Source: Datisca glomerata
Taxonomy: Eukaryota; Streptophyta; Magnoliopsida; Cucurbitales; Datiscaceae
NCBI GenBank assembly: GCA_003255025.1
Contig: QANY01000156.1
Coordinates: forward strand, 700,639-764,638
Reading direction: 5' to 3'
DNA: 64,000 bases
Positions 31,441 through 42,540 of this stretch are shown piece after piece. The notes beneath the pieces were generated by a model. It did no database searches. It was not told the origin of the DNA and saw nothing but the letters and a program-made list of their open reading frames with translations. Within the stretch, counting starts at the first letter, position 1, and every line of letters begins with the position of its first letter. A program made the translations under genes and the position numbers.

Positions 31441-31734
31441 GCGGGTTTATGTTGAGTAACAACGCAATACCCCGAACGAAGCAAGAGCGGCTGGGGGCAT
31501 AAGCCCAACCCTCCTCGCAACAATGAATCAATTAGTCAAGAATGCAGACGAGTGTTTGTTCTCATCCCCAATCCTTCAGTTTCCAGATTGGAATAAGGAG
31601 TTCATGTTCATACTGACGCATCACTCTATGCAATTGAATGTATGTTGGCACAGGAAGGGCCACTTGATCACCTCATCTACTTTGCAAGTAGACGACTTTT
31701 TGCTTGGGAGTCATACAACCACCAAACCATCTTT
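31441..31734 (+). pseudogene. Gypsy RT/RNase H scrap
   Basis: SSPILQFPDWNKEFMFI corresponds to the RT-RNase H link of plant gypsy elements (normally APILxxPDWxxPFxLxTDAS). A frame change leads to DHLIYFASRRLFAWESYNHQ (normally PIYYASRxL...EKNYxxTE). The TDAS Asp is lost. The fragment stops where copia E begins at about 31,735. It does not match D1 or D2, which lack this part, so it may come from D or from another gypsy family. Confidence 0.6.
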
Positions 31735-32245
31735 ATACATTATATTATCAAGGCCAAGTCAAATTCTCTCTTCTCCTACAGGTGATCATTAGAAAGGCCG
31801 AAAAGGATCTTAAGATAGGTTAAAGGCACTCTGTCTTTTTCTAGGAGGCAATCTCATTTCCTGGCAATCTAAGAAACATAGTGTTTTAGCAAAGTCCACT
31901 GCTGAATCAGAGAATCGTGAATTGTCTTTAGAAGCTACTAATGATATCTTGGTTCAGTCTTTACTCGAAGAGCTTCATTTTCAATTGGACACATACATGT
32001 TCTCTAGTGTGACAATCGAAGCGCCAATGCTCTTGCTTCTAATCCAATTTATCACCCACGCACTAAATTTATCAAAGTTGGCATCTATTTTACTGAGAGA
32101 AATTCATTTCAAAGATTTTAGAGGTTCGTTATGTACCCACACTAAACAGCTAGCTGACATTTTCACAAAACCTTTTCTCGTGCTCGGTTTTCCATCATGT
32201 GCTCCAAGCTCCATGTTCATTCTTCCCCATCTCACTTGATGGGGG
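31735..32245 (+). pseudogene. Copia E RNase H remnant (copy 2)
   Basis: Collinear with the ends of copies 1 and 3 (4,080-4,549 and 60,380-60,852). Readable parts: SNHTQ-type start lost, EATNDILVQSLLEELHFQLD, FITHALNLSKLASI and TKQLADIFTKPFLV, the last being the intact copia C-terminal signature. The RT half is missing. A purine run (gatggggg) precedes the LTR start. Confidence 0.78.
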
Positions 32246-32690
32246 TATTAAGCATTCATATATCAATACACATAGTTTCAGTGATAAATTCTACATTGAC
32301 AGACAGTCAATAAACACCTTAGCACATACAAGGCAACGCATATAAGCTACACTTGACAACACTACATCATCATCGTATTGATCCAGCATGTAAAGTTTAT
32401 CACACAACAAAATTAGACACCATGCAGCCAATGATTGGTTTACCTCATCAGCCAATGATTGACCTATCTCATCAGCCAATGATTGATGAATTGAACAGAT
32501 TCTCCCATGTAAAGGATTCGTGCTTACTATCTTCTCTCTCCTATTTGTTATTCTTTTGTAAATGTTTTCATTCCTTTTGCATCTAGGCTCTAAAGAGCCC
32601 TCTTTGTATTATTTCATTCATTCAATTCACTTTTTCATAAAACACAGCCTTAAAGATATTGTTATCTTCTTTGCAAAATTCAACTTGTTT
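32246..32690 (+). mobile_element. 3' LTR of copia E (copy 2)
   Basis: Starts tattaagcattc after the polypurine run (TG has become TA). It contains the threefold motif catcagccaatgattgacc at 32,420-32,485 and a TATA-like ctctaaagagc, as in copy 3. The 3' end is not certain: the match to copy 3 continues to about 32,945 without a clear CA terminus. Confidence 0.65.
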
Positions 32691-33435
32691 AAATAGATGT
32701 CACATAATGTTCAGGAATATTAGGGCCATGTTTTTTTATTTGTTTGAGTTATAAAATTTTGTTATTTAATTCGGCATGCCCATGACCTAAATTCGATACA
32801 AATCTCTTCCTAGCCATCTACAAAGACTTCGTACTTGTAGAAAAAGGGAACACATTTCATTGGATATAAGGAAAACGACAACGGTGCAATTAAATTTCTA
32901 ACAAAGCAATCAGCTTAGCACGCAGTGACTTATCTGTGATGAAGCCAAGACCTATAATGAGTGTCTATCAAAAGGAGGTGAAGGCAAGTTTAAAGGTATT
33001 GAAATCCAGAGTCAAAAGACTCCGTTGAAGTTCTCACATTGATGCTTGCATGCCCAGAATATCAAACTATTAAAGCCTAGTCTAACTTTAATCCAAACAC
33101 TTTTCCCCTCACAAGTTCCGGTCTTTCTTTAATGTTCATTTCACATGTTACAAACTAGAGCTAAAATATACAATTGTGTAAATTCAAGCATTTAAGTGAA
33201 GCAATACAAAGTGATGTTACTCAGTTTCATTTTCAGAGTTTAAATTTCGTTAATTGTCATTAGCTTTGTCCACTTCTAAATTGCCGATTCCCAAAACAAT
33301 CCTTACATTTTTAACGATTCTCTAGAGGGTTAGGCTGAACATCCCGCCAATATGACAGCTCGATCTAAACAAACTAGAAACGAAGTACATGCATGACCAT
33401 TTCTAGTGTAACGCAAGAACTCGTTGAGACAGCTT
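32691..33435. repeat. Flank shared between copia E copies 2 and 3
   Basis: 32,691-32,945 matches 61,286-61,550 (ttgtttaaatag, ggcatgcccatgac, gacttcgtacttgtag). 32,946-33,435 has no match in the window; copy 3 lacks it. No gene is visible. Confidence 0.6.
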
Positions 33436-34003
33436 CAGACCATAATCTTGATCAAACCACATGCAAAAGTACCTACAAAATCCACATAATAATAACGAAA
33501 GCCTTGTTCCAACTATGATAATCGCTGTGCAATCCTTGCAACAGAGTTAGATTGAAGCCGTTAGTACCGTATGAGAACTAAGGAGTAACATGACTAGAGT
33601 TGTCAGTTCAGCAACAACTAAGGAATAACATGATTAACCTGTCAGATTTGCAACAAATAATAGCCCCGTCAATTTGGGGGTTTCACTTATTCATAACAGA
33701 GAAGAAGAACCCACAAGCACTAACCTTGTCACATATGTAGCCTTTCTCTAAAAGGAACTCTACATATCATCATACGGTGACTTTAAATTTGTCCCACAAC
33801 CACCATACTCATCCTATATAGGTCCTTCTTTAGATGTTCTATACCTACGTATAACTTTAGCTATAAAGGAAATATGGCCGGTGCTTAAATGCCGTCATCA
33901 GTACACTAGATCAATCAAGTATTATAGAGTTCAAGGACACAACCCAATAGTAATTACATTCCTCTTTAAGAAGAGATATTAAGTTCAAGTTTCCTATCAC
34001 CAA
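33436..34003. repeat. Repeat F, copy 3 (the most continuous copy)
   Basis: Runs from cttcagaccataatc to tcctatcaccaat and then an (AT)n tract. It lacks the insertions carried by the other three copies and so gives the empty sites for the solo LTR (about 33,487), the 453-bp insert (about 33,815) and the mini-copia (about 33,735). No ORF, terminal inverted repeat or tRNA-like promoter box recognised. Confidence 0.65.
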
Positions 34004-34026
34004 TATATATATATATATATATATAT
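34003..34026. repeat. (AT)n microsatellite
   Basis: Twelve AT units at the end of F; a matching (TA)n lies at 63,186-63,204. Confidence 0.95.
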
Positions 34027-34034
34027 TCTTAAAT

Positions 34035-34035
34035 N
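34035..34035. other. Undetermined base (N)
   Basis: A single n just after the (AT)n tract, a likely sequencing or assembly slip. Confidence 0.99.
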
Positions 34036-34149
34036 AGTAGGAATGACAAAAATATCCACGGGTATTTAACTTAATGGGTGATTTTAAAATTTCATAAATA
34101 TGTATATGTATTTATTAGATGTGTACTTTTTTTATCCAGTATAAATGAG

Positions 34150-34520
34150 TAGGGTATGAGTAATACCCACGACCCTAAAACCTACGATCCACAACCCACA
34201 ACCCATGATACACGACCCTGAGCCCGACCCTCGATCCACGACACCCGACTCACGCCCCATGACCTCGCCCCAACCCACGACACCTGACCCCGACCCTGAC
34301 CATGGTAGTCAATTTCGTTTCGTAGTCATTTCAGTTTTTGAAAAAGCGGAACATTTCAGATATTTTCGGTATTTCGGTGTTGTGTTTTAGAAAACCCAAC
34401 TTGACCTGTGTTCCCGATCCGTGACCCCAACCCAGCTCCCCCTACCCGTGTCCCGACTTGACTCCAGCTCCTGACCTGTTTCTCTGATTTGACCTCCTGA
34501 CCCCATGTCCTGACCCGCTC
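34150..34520. repeat. C-rich low-complexity tract (cccgaccc type)
   Basis: Many degenerate units such as acccgaccc, ccacgacacc and ctgaccc. The interruption at 34,305-34,395 is T-rich (tttcggtatttcgg). The open frame here (34,205-34,390) comes from the repeat. Confidence 0.7.
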
Positions 34521-34539
34521 ATCCTTAACCCTAATTTTA

Positions 34540-34968
34540 CTCTTTACAGTGTATTTTCTCGTTGACAGTGGCGGGTGGCGATTTCAAAGAGAAGACCGCG
34601 CGCCAGGCGAGCTTCACAGGGACTTCCAGGTGAGCTTTGATGGTGAGGTTCTATGATGATCTTCCACGGTGAGCTTCCACTGTGGGTCGAGCAAAGTTGT
34701 CATCCTGAACTTTGAGCTAGTGATTGGAAAAGGCTTGGCCACCGTGCGATTGAGCTGTCGGCTCTTCTCCTGCCGTTTCCAGAATTTCTTCTTCTCAACG
34801 TGATTGAGCTGATGGTACGTTTTCTCTACTTGTGTATTTTTTCGTCCTCAACCTCTATTGAACAAAGAGAATAAGTATTTAAGAACCTAGGGTTTGATCT
34901 CTTTCGCCTTTCTTCTCTTCTTACCCTCTCTCTATCTAAAATTCCCGAACTCTCAAACTAATTCTCTC

Positions 34969-35002
<34 letters not shown>

Positions 35003-35071
35003 ACTCTCTCTCTCATTCTTGGGGTTGAGATAGTTAGGGAGCATTTATGGATTTCTTTTCCTGAATCAACT
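34540..35071 (+). promoter_or_regulatory. Upstream region and 5' UTR of the p23 pseudogene
   Basis: Leads into the p23-like ATG at 35,072. It contains tatttaag near 34,877, a weak TATA-like element, then a pyrimidine-rich leader with a (CT)n run at 34,962-35,014, common in plant 5' UTRs. Assignment is by position only. Confidence 0.45.
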
Positions 35072-35767
35072 ATGAGGTTTCTCTATTGTGAAGTATTTAC
35101 TTTCCTGGATTCACTTAACTCCTATGATTTAATTATTTGTAGTCGCATCCTGGAGTAACATGGGCCCAATGGTTAGACAAGGTTTTTGTGATCCTGTTAC
35201 TTCGTGATTTAAAAAACACCAAGGTTAATCTTGAGCCTGAAGGAGTATTCACTTTCTCTGGTAGCGCTGGTTGAGAAAATGACTTTTATGAACTGAAGTT
35301 GGAGCTTTATGATAAGGTTAATGTGGAGATACGTTCGTTTCGTGTGATTAATAGTGCTAGGACTTTGGAAGTTCTGTATATGTCTGCACTAATCTTTTGG
35401 CATTTGTTACTCATAGATCCAGTTGACGAATTACTTTTTCTGGTTTCATTGTTAATTAATTTATCATGATATGTATAATGTATGTGTTCCGCCCAGGTCT
35501 CTAATGAAAGAATAAATTCACATAATCGCTGAAATTCTATGAGCACTGTATAATTTTGGGTTGAGATTTAAAATTGGATAAATTCATTAGATTACTGAAC
35601 TCTTGTCTGTCACTGTAATAGGAAAGCAAAATAAATGTTGGTGTGCGGAGTATCTTCTGCATCTTTGAGAAGGCATAGGCAGGCTGGTAGAAGAAACTAT
35701 TGTGAGGGGATGGCAAGCTGCCACACTACATTAAAGTAGATTGGGACAAGTTGGTGGATAAGGATAC
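35072..35767 (+). pseudogene. p23 co-chaperone (CS domain) pseudogene, introns retained
   Basis: The exon pattern of a plant p23 HSP90 co-chaperone is visible. Exon 1 is ATGAG at 35,072-35,076 before a gt donor. Exon 2 (35,143-35,328) reads VTWAQWLDKVFVILLLRDLK, NLEPEGVFTFSGSAG and YELKLELYDKVNVE. Exon 3 (35,622 to about 35,767, after ...taatag) reads ESKINVGVRSIFCIFEKA, then HYIKVDWDKLVDKD. These match the CS domain (WAQRxDKV, EPEGxFxFS, VDWDKWVDEDE). Defects: a lost base at the exon 2 start (CGCATCCT for CGCCATCCT), TGA at 35,272, exon 2 donor GT changed to AT, and stops at 35,676, 35,688 and 35,703. The Gly-rich last exon is not seen. Introns show that it is a genomic duplicate, not a retrocopy. 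It is the only extended host-gene remnant in the window. Confidence 0.87.
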
Positions 35768-36451
35768 GTGCTTCCACCGTGGAAGATGAAATGGTTCTCC
35801 TTTAGCATTTAAATAGTCTTATGTAGTACTAAATGCATTCCGGGTTTCCGGGGTATTACATTATGCCTATTTGTATAGTGCATGCCACCGCAACGTTATC
35901 TTCGTATTACTTGTCCTAAATTGCATTTAGCATGCATGAACTGAATTTTCTGCTTTATAGTGAATTTTGGTTTAGATATGGATTCCAATGGTTTGAATAA
36001 AAAGAATTTAGACTAAGTCTCGCTTGTGTAATTGGGGTTTTGTTATCTTTTAATATATTTCTCTATTTCTTATGTATATTATTCTCAATATGAGTTACAA
36101 ATCATTTCATCTGTCTTAGTGTACATGATTGAAGAATATGCTATTAATTTGCCTTGTAGGCCTTTTTTGCTTTCCTTTTACCTATTGCACAACCAATAAT
36201 TAGAGTTCACCTAGAGTAATTTTTTTTATAAATAAGGACACTATCAGTAGTGTAGTTTCTTTGACTAAAGAATCAAGTACCTTATTATCATTATTTAAGT
36301 TTTGTGTTTGTGTGGATGATGTTGCATATTGTTTCACACAGCTTCTTTACAACTTATTGATTTGTCAACACCTAATTGTTTTGCAGCTTTAGTTACACAT
36401 GCATTAGTTTACATTTTTATTTGAGCTTTTTTTCTTGTCTTTTTAAATAAC
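35768..36451. other. Region after p23 exon 3; probable intron, then LTR insertion
   Basis: T-rich, intron-like sequence with no further p23 exon recognised. It ends at the start of LTR D1. The D1 insertion may have separated the last exon. Confidence 0.4.
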
Positions 36452-38388
36452 TGTAGATACCGTATTTTATCCGGTGCAATACTTTAAAAATATAAATTTT
36501 ATTTTTTGACTCATATGCTAGTCCAAAACTATGTGTATGATTTGAAAAATAACTCAATGCCTATAAATAAGAAGAATTGTCCAAGGATTAAAAAATAAAA
36601 ATGGAACAAAATGACTAAAAATAAAAAGTGAAGCCCTAAGCTTGCCTAAAAATAGAGGGGAGGTCTTCACTTGAAAAAGGGGGATTGGAGAGTGAGAAAG
36701 AGAAGGAATTCTAGAGAGAGAAAGATAGGTCTTGAAAAAAAGGAGATTTTTTAAAAAAAAAGAGAGAAATAAAGTTATCATTTATATTCATATTTCATCT
36801 TCTCCTATTCTTTTTATTAAGGTTGTTCAAATTTCTTGCATTTTAGCTTACAATGTATATTGTTCATTATTATTTATCATCTCTATTCTTCATACTCATA
36901 TAGTTGATATTTATTTATTTCAGTTTCCATACATAAATTGTTTGCTTCTTATTTATCATTCTCCTACTCTTAATCTTAAGTTTTATTTTTATGTATTGTT
37001 GATTTCTCTACAAGTTTCATAATGAGATATATTTTGTTATCAACTCAATCAATGAGGATGAGGATAAAGGTTTTGAGGAGTGTAAAATTAACTCAATGTT
37101 AATCAACACTTTAATGGGTTGAAAGTGTACATTTGATGAAAAGATCTTCTATGATAATTTCTCATACATAAAAATGCATAAAATAGAAAGTAAAACATCT
37201 ATACAAGATTATGCAGATATTTAAGCTTTGAATTTTTTTTTTATGTTCTTGCCAGTCTTTTCTTCTCTTCTTTCTAATGATTGTTCATCATTTTTGTGAC
37301 ACTTGTTTGAACTAGTTACCATCCATGATCATTCTTAGCAATGGAGGAAGAAAGAAAAAATGATAATTAGTAAACTAAGTAGTCTAAAAAAATAATATAT
37401 TTATATGTAAAAAAGATATTTTATTTTGAAATTTAAACAAAAAATGAAAAAATGAAAAATAATAATATATATGTTGAAAAAGGCGGTGGGACAAAATTTG
37501 TCCTCCCACCAACAAAGCTACGGCCAACAGCAAAATTTGTCCTCTCAACCTTTATTTATTTTTTTAAATTCTTTCTCTTTTTTTCATTTATTATATAATA
37601 ATATTTATGTTTAATGTTTTATATTTCATGATTTATCATGTTTTACATAAATATTCTCTACTTTGTCATCCGATCATAAATGTGATTCTAATTTTTCATC
37701 TATTTATTTCTTTTACTTTTTTTAGCTATAAGTATAATGTTGTTTACATCTTTATTTTTGTAGCACTCTTATATTATCATATTTAAAATGTGATTTATGT
37801 TCATTTCCCTTATAATTATAACAATATGTATATGCATGGTTTACAATAATAGCATATAATTTAAATCATCCTATCTTTATCAATTTAGTTTTACATTAAA
37901 AATCTGATGACATATTTTTGAGATTTTTGGGATACCGAACTTGTCAAACTAATGAGGTGAGCATGTATTTTTTGGATATTGAGAATAACTCCAATAATGC
38001 TTTGATTTTTAAAAAATTAAAAAAAAACTAAAAAAAATACTTGTACCATCCATTAAAGGTAATTTATTTTATTCATTTTTATGATACAAAATGTACCAAA
38101 TGAGACATTCAAAATTGAATTTCTATAATATTATTTTAAAAAATAATTTGGATAGCATTTGATTAAATTTGATTACCATATTTCACAATGAGTGTTGTGG
38201 GGTGCTAATACCATCCCCACACGTAAATGAATCTTCAACCAACTCTAAATTTTCGCAGACCAAAATATTTGATTTTAAAATTGGGTGACTAATCACACTT
38301 TAAAATGATTGGTGGCGATTCTAAATTTCTTTTTTTTTTTCAAAATAATTTTTCAATCTCCGCTCCGCGTCGCATGCACGATACGAAA
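36452..38388 (+). mobile_element. 5' LTR of Tat/Ogre element D1
   Basis: Starts TGTAGATACCG and ends near gatacgaaa (GTTGCGACA in the other copies), three bases before the primer site. About 1,937 bp. Collinear with the D2 3' LTR. The TATA position is decayed (ctaaaaatag). It holds a GGCGGTGGGACAAAA block and its inverse near 37,480-37,520 (tcccaccaacaaagctac), also present in D2 as ggtgggaggacaaaag. Confidence 0.9.
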
Positions 38389-38391
38389 ACT

Positions 38392-38409
38392 TGGCGACTT
38401 TACTGGGAA
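38392..38409 (+). other. Primer-binding site of D1
   Basis: tggcgactttactgggaa follows the LTR end at once. Same type as at 19,733. Confidence 0.75.
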
Positions 38410-39044
38410 CAAACAATTGGTCTAACCATTTTTAGATTGATAGAGAGTCAAGACAAAAGTTTCATCATATGCTATCCTTTTGCGTGGTTCTTTATTTTTT
38501 TGTTTGATTCATTATTTTTTTCTAATTCATAGTTGTAGTTGTATATAGTTCTTTTTTTACGAATATATTTATGTACATAATTTCTAATTTCACACATATA
38601 AACTAGCCCTGTACCCAGGCTTTCCCTTTAGGATCAATGAGAATGAGTAGTGGAATGCCTTCATGGAACTGCAGTTCCCGTGCAGGGTCATGAAAGTTCT
38701 CACTCTGGTCGACCCTTTCGGGATACCATTTGGGGGTTCCTGTTACTCTGTTCAGATAATAGTGAGGATAACCTGAGAGCCTATTAAGAGATTTGAGACC
38801 TAACCATACATGCATTTTATTCTTAGAGCTCATCTCATGACTAATGTTTGATAAAAATAGAGATTCTGCTTAATTATGATATCATGACTCATTTTGTTCA
38901 TGCATACATGTCCTATGCTCCTTAAACGTTTCTTTTCTTTCCTATTGTTTCACTTCTGACTTCATCTTTCTTTTTTGCATACATGCATCATGCTGCGTAA
39001 CAAGGATTGTAAAGAAGTATTCAATTCATTCATATCTTAGAGAC
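38410..39044 (+). other. Leader of D1 (non-coding)
   Basis: Collinear with the D2 leader. The frame 38,603-38,833 on the minus strand is a chance frame in the block around cctttaggatc. Confidence 0.7.
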
Positions 39045-41100
39045 CATGACTTCTACTCTGAGTGTGATAGAAGATCAAGTTACAGTAGGTCGATTGTTAG
39101 AGGAAACACAGAAATGAAAAGGAGATTGTATGAAAAAGGAGGATGTCGTTCTTCTACATTCAATCACTAAGATAGAGTTCTCACACACTGACTTGGAGAG
39201 GTTGAAGACGATATAGGAGGATTTTTCACCGGAGTAGAAAAACTTGTATGTCGGCAAATATGGTCACATCGCTTATCTTCTCTATATTACAGTCAACGCT
39301 CATGTTCTTAAGGCTTTAATGCATTTATGGGACCCTCTATACAGATGTTTCACTTTTGGAACAATTGATCTTACTCCTACAATTGAAGAATATCAAGCTC
39401 TACTGAACGTCCTACTGCAAAGAATGGATAAAGTTTATAATTACGACAAAAGGCTCACATTGAAGAGAATTTATCCAAGCTCTTGGGTACTATCCATGCA
39501 TCTGAGATTGAGAAAAGGTTGAAAGTTAAAGAGGGTGATGAATGTATGCCGTTCGATTACCTCCTAGTCTCACCCAAAATGTCTTGAAGGAAGATAAGGG
39601 TATGGCTCTTTATGCTCTATGTATATATGACACCGTGTTATTTCCAAAGATTCAAGGTTATGTGGATGATAAAGTGATAAAAATGTTCCTGCAAGTTGAA
39701 CATGGTCTTAACCCTATTCTCTTAATTCTAGCTGAGACTTTTCATTCCTTAAATCACATACGAGTGCTTGGAAAAGGGAAGTTCATCGGCTCTCCATCTC
39801 TTTTGTGTATTTGGATTCTTAGCCATCTAAGATGTCGACCAGATTTCAAATGTCCTCAAGTTAAGTTTTCAAGTCCATGGATGAAGACGAGAATCCCCAT
39901 TGTAGAATTTGGAATGACCAAATGGAATCCGCAGTTTCTCACAAAAGGGGTGTGGCTCTCACACCTATCAAAGTTGAAAAATGAGGATGTTATATGGAAA
40001 GCCCCATGGATGCCGTTGACATCGATGATCTATAGATGTGGCGACTATCAATGGGTACCGCTCCCAAGACCATGGGGTTGTACTAGTTATGCTCCTCTAA
40101 TGGTGCTCTGTCAATTATAAATGAGATAATTTATCCCTACCACACTCGCATTGAAGGACATTGAGATCAATTATGATTCTCGAGATATTGAACAAAATTT
40201 GCAACAGTTAATTGGAGATTGGAAAATAACGAGAAGGGTGTGAAATGAGAAGAATCACATGAATTGCACAAAGGAGTATGAAACGTGGCTTGAGAGTAGA
40301 GGCAAAGTAACTATTGCCTTACTAGTTGATGGTTTACAATCACATAAGTTACCGAAAGCTCATCAGGAGATTGTTAAAAAGGAGGAGCGTCAAAAGAATT
40401 TAGCTCTCTTAGAAGAAAACAGACGTCTAATAGTCGATATGAATTTGTGTTGCAAACATAAGATCGAAGCTGAAAAACAACTCAGAGATTTGAGAAACAA
40501 GGTTAAGGATCAAGAATATCTTATGTGGAAAAACTTAGAGTTGGAACTGACACTCGCAAACTGAACAATAAAATTAGAAAGATGGCAGAGGACAATGAGA
40601 ATTTATGAGGGGTAATCCATGAATAAGATGATCGAATCATGAAGCTAGAAAGGAAAAATAAGCTTGTACAAGAGGTTTTCGAAGGGGTTAAGAGGGCTGT
40701 CGATAAGAAGAATGCGTACATCGTTGAGTTAGAAAAATAATATAACTCATTACGACGAATTGCTCATAATTTACAAGGTTATTTAGAGAATAAAAAAGTT
40801 AGGACAACCGAGTCACCAAATGATAGTGAAGAACTATTGGAAGTCATTGCAAGCGTTGAGCACCAAGTTAGAGCCTACCAGAACGTGGCAGAGAAATTGG
40901 CAAGAAATAATGATACTAATGTCGACGCACAAACATATGATTATCAATTACTGTAACAAGAGCACGTCTTTATTCGACAATCATCAGAGCAGGCTATGGA
41001 ATGGCTTAAAGGTGTATCTGTGAGAGCGAGCAATTTGGCAGAACAAGCATCATTTTTAAAAAAAAAGTGTTTTGCCCATCCATCCTTGTCTAAGTTTTTA
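39045..41100 (+). pseudogene. Tat/Ogre ORF1 protein, D1 copy
   Basis: Starts at an ATG at 39,045 (MTSTLSVIEDQVTVGRLLEE), with a stop after 24 codons, as in D2. Later blocks: VGKYGHIAYLLYITVNAHVL, DPLYRCFTFGTIDLTPTIEE, the long frame 39,542-40,120 (ALYALCIYDTVLFPKIQGYV, then LSHLRCRPDFK, then GVWLSHLSKLKNEDVIW), and a coiled-coil tail (KHKIEAEKQLRDLRNK) ending ASNLAEQASFLKKKCFAH. Stops and shifts are at about 39,110, 39,475, 40,120 and 40,560. DUF7745-like domain followed by a coiled coil. Both D1 and D2 stop after 24 codons: here at AAATGA, so this may be inherited. Confidence 0.8.
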
Positions 41101-42540
41101 GAAAAATCAACAGAGATTTGGGGCATTTTTATCATTTTGTATAAACTCATATTGCAGAATAGTGTAGTTAACTTCTACATACTCAAATGTAGTAGATGGC
41201 TCTACTAATTGAATGAAATTGAGTACTTTTGGACTTTCACTTTATGCAATATCATCTCTCATGCATAAATTTACTTTCATTATTATTATTTATTCTTCTT
41301 CATTAGCAAAATCTACCATCTCATTGTTTTATTTTTATTTATTTAAATTTTTTTTGCAAAGATAGCCCGTCAACTCTGACATCCCTATTGAACACGAGCT
41401 GAAGTTAGGGTCATAGATGAGCAATAAAGAGAGAAATCGCGAGAGGAAATGAAAGAAGAAATTAGGGAGCTGAAAGATCAAATTTATTAGAGACCTGGAA
41501 CTCCTCACCGTGAGTAAGGGAAAAGCCTTACTTGAAAATCCGCAAGGGGCTCAATCATCATAAAATCAATTGCCAAACGATACTCCACCTTACCCTCCTG
41601 GGTTCACTCCAACCTATCAACGTCATCAGCCCAACCACTTTCAGCATGCTTCACCACCAGTAAATATCCAGCACTATCCATTTCCACATGTCTAGGAAAT
41701 GCTGCAGATAGAAAAAATTAGATACAACCCATCCACAATGGCACCTAGACACAACCAAGCTTTCACTCCACAAGTAGAACTCGCTAATGAGCCAATTATC
41801 ATACCCGATGTTGATGACCCAAAGGGGCAAAGACCAATGACTAAACCAAGCGGAGACCCGCTATCGAAAGCTAAGTTGGGCTTTTAGAGGAAAGACTGCA
41901 TGCCATTGAAGGGTCAGATGTATATGGTACCATTGATGCCACCCAATTATGTTTAATCCCATATGTAACCATCCCAAACAAATTCAAACTACCTGAGTTT
42001 GAAAAATATGATGGTAGTACATGCCTGAGAAGTCACCTTATTATGTATAGCAGACAGACGATTGTTTGTGCAAATGATGATAAACTGCTGATTCATTTCT
42101 TTCAAGATAGCTTGACGGGGGGGCTGCATCTCGCTGGTATATCCAATTGGATAACCAACATATTCAGAGGTGGAAAGATTTAGCTGATGCTTTCTTAAGA
42201 CAATACAAGTACAACATAGACATGACTCCTGATCATTTAGATCTACAAAGGATGGAGAAAAAGCTTACTGAAGGCTTTAAAGAATATTCGCAAAGGTGGA
42301 GGGAATTAGTTGCTCAGGTATACCCCCCTTTAATAGAAAATGAGATGTTTGCAATGTTTATCAACACCTTGAGATTTCCATTCTACGATAGAATGATTGG
42401 AAACGCTTCAAACAAATTTTATGACATTATAGTGATTGGTAAAAGGATTGAATATGGGGTACAGAATGGAAGAATTTTGGAAATCGTACCAGATACATCC
42501 TCTATAAAAAAAAGGCTGCCATTGAAGCGAAAAGAATGAG
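41101..42540 (+). pseudogene. Gypsy Gag, element D1
   Basis: The N-terminal Pro/Gln-rich part (41,400-41,880) includes PNHFQHASPPVNIQHYPFP and PIIIPDVDDPKGQ. Then come TIPNKFKLPEFEKYDGSTC and the retrotransposon-gag core in frame 42,147-42,539: WKDLADAFLRQYKYNIDMTP, LQRMEKKLTEGFKEYSQRWR, AQVYPPLIENEMFAMFI and FYDRMIGNAS. This is the standard PF03732-type Gag of plant gypsy elements. A stop at 41,887 and a frame change near 42,120 (a g-run, tgacggggggg) break it. It is the only Gag of family D left in the window; D2 lacks it. Confidence 0.88.

Noticed and set aside
34205..34390. Pro/Asp-rich small protein
   Set aside because: Lies in the cccgaccc low-complexity tract; the frame follows from the repeat.
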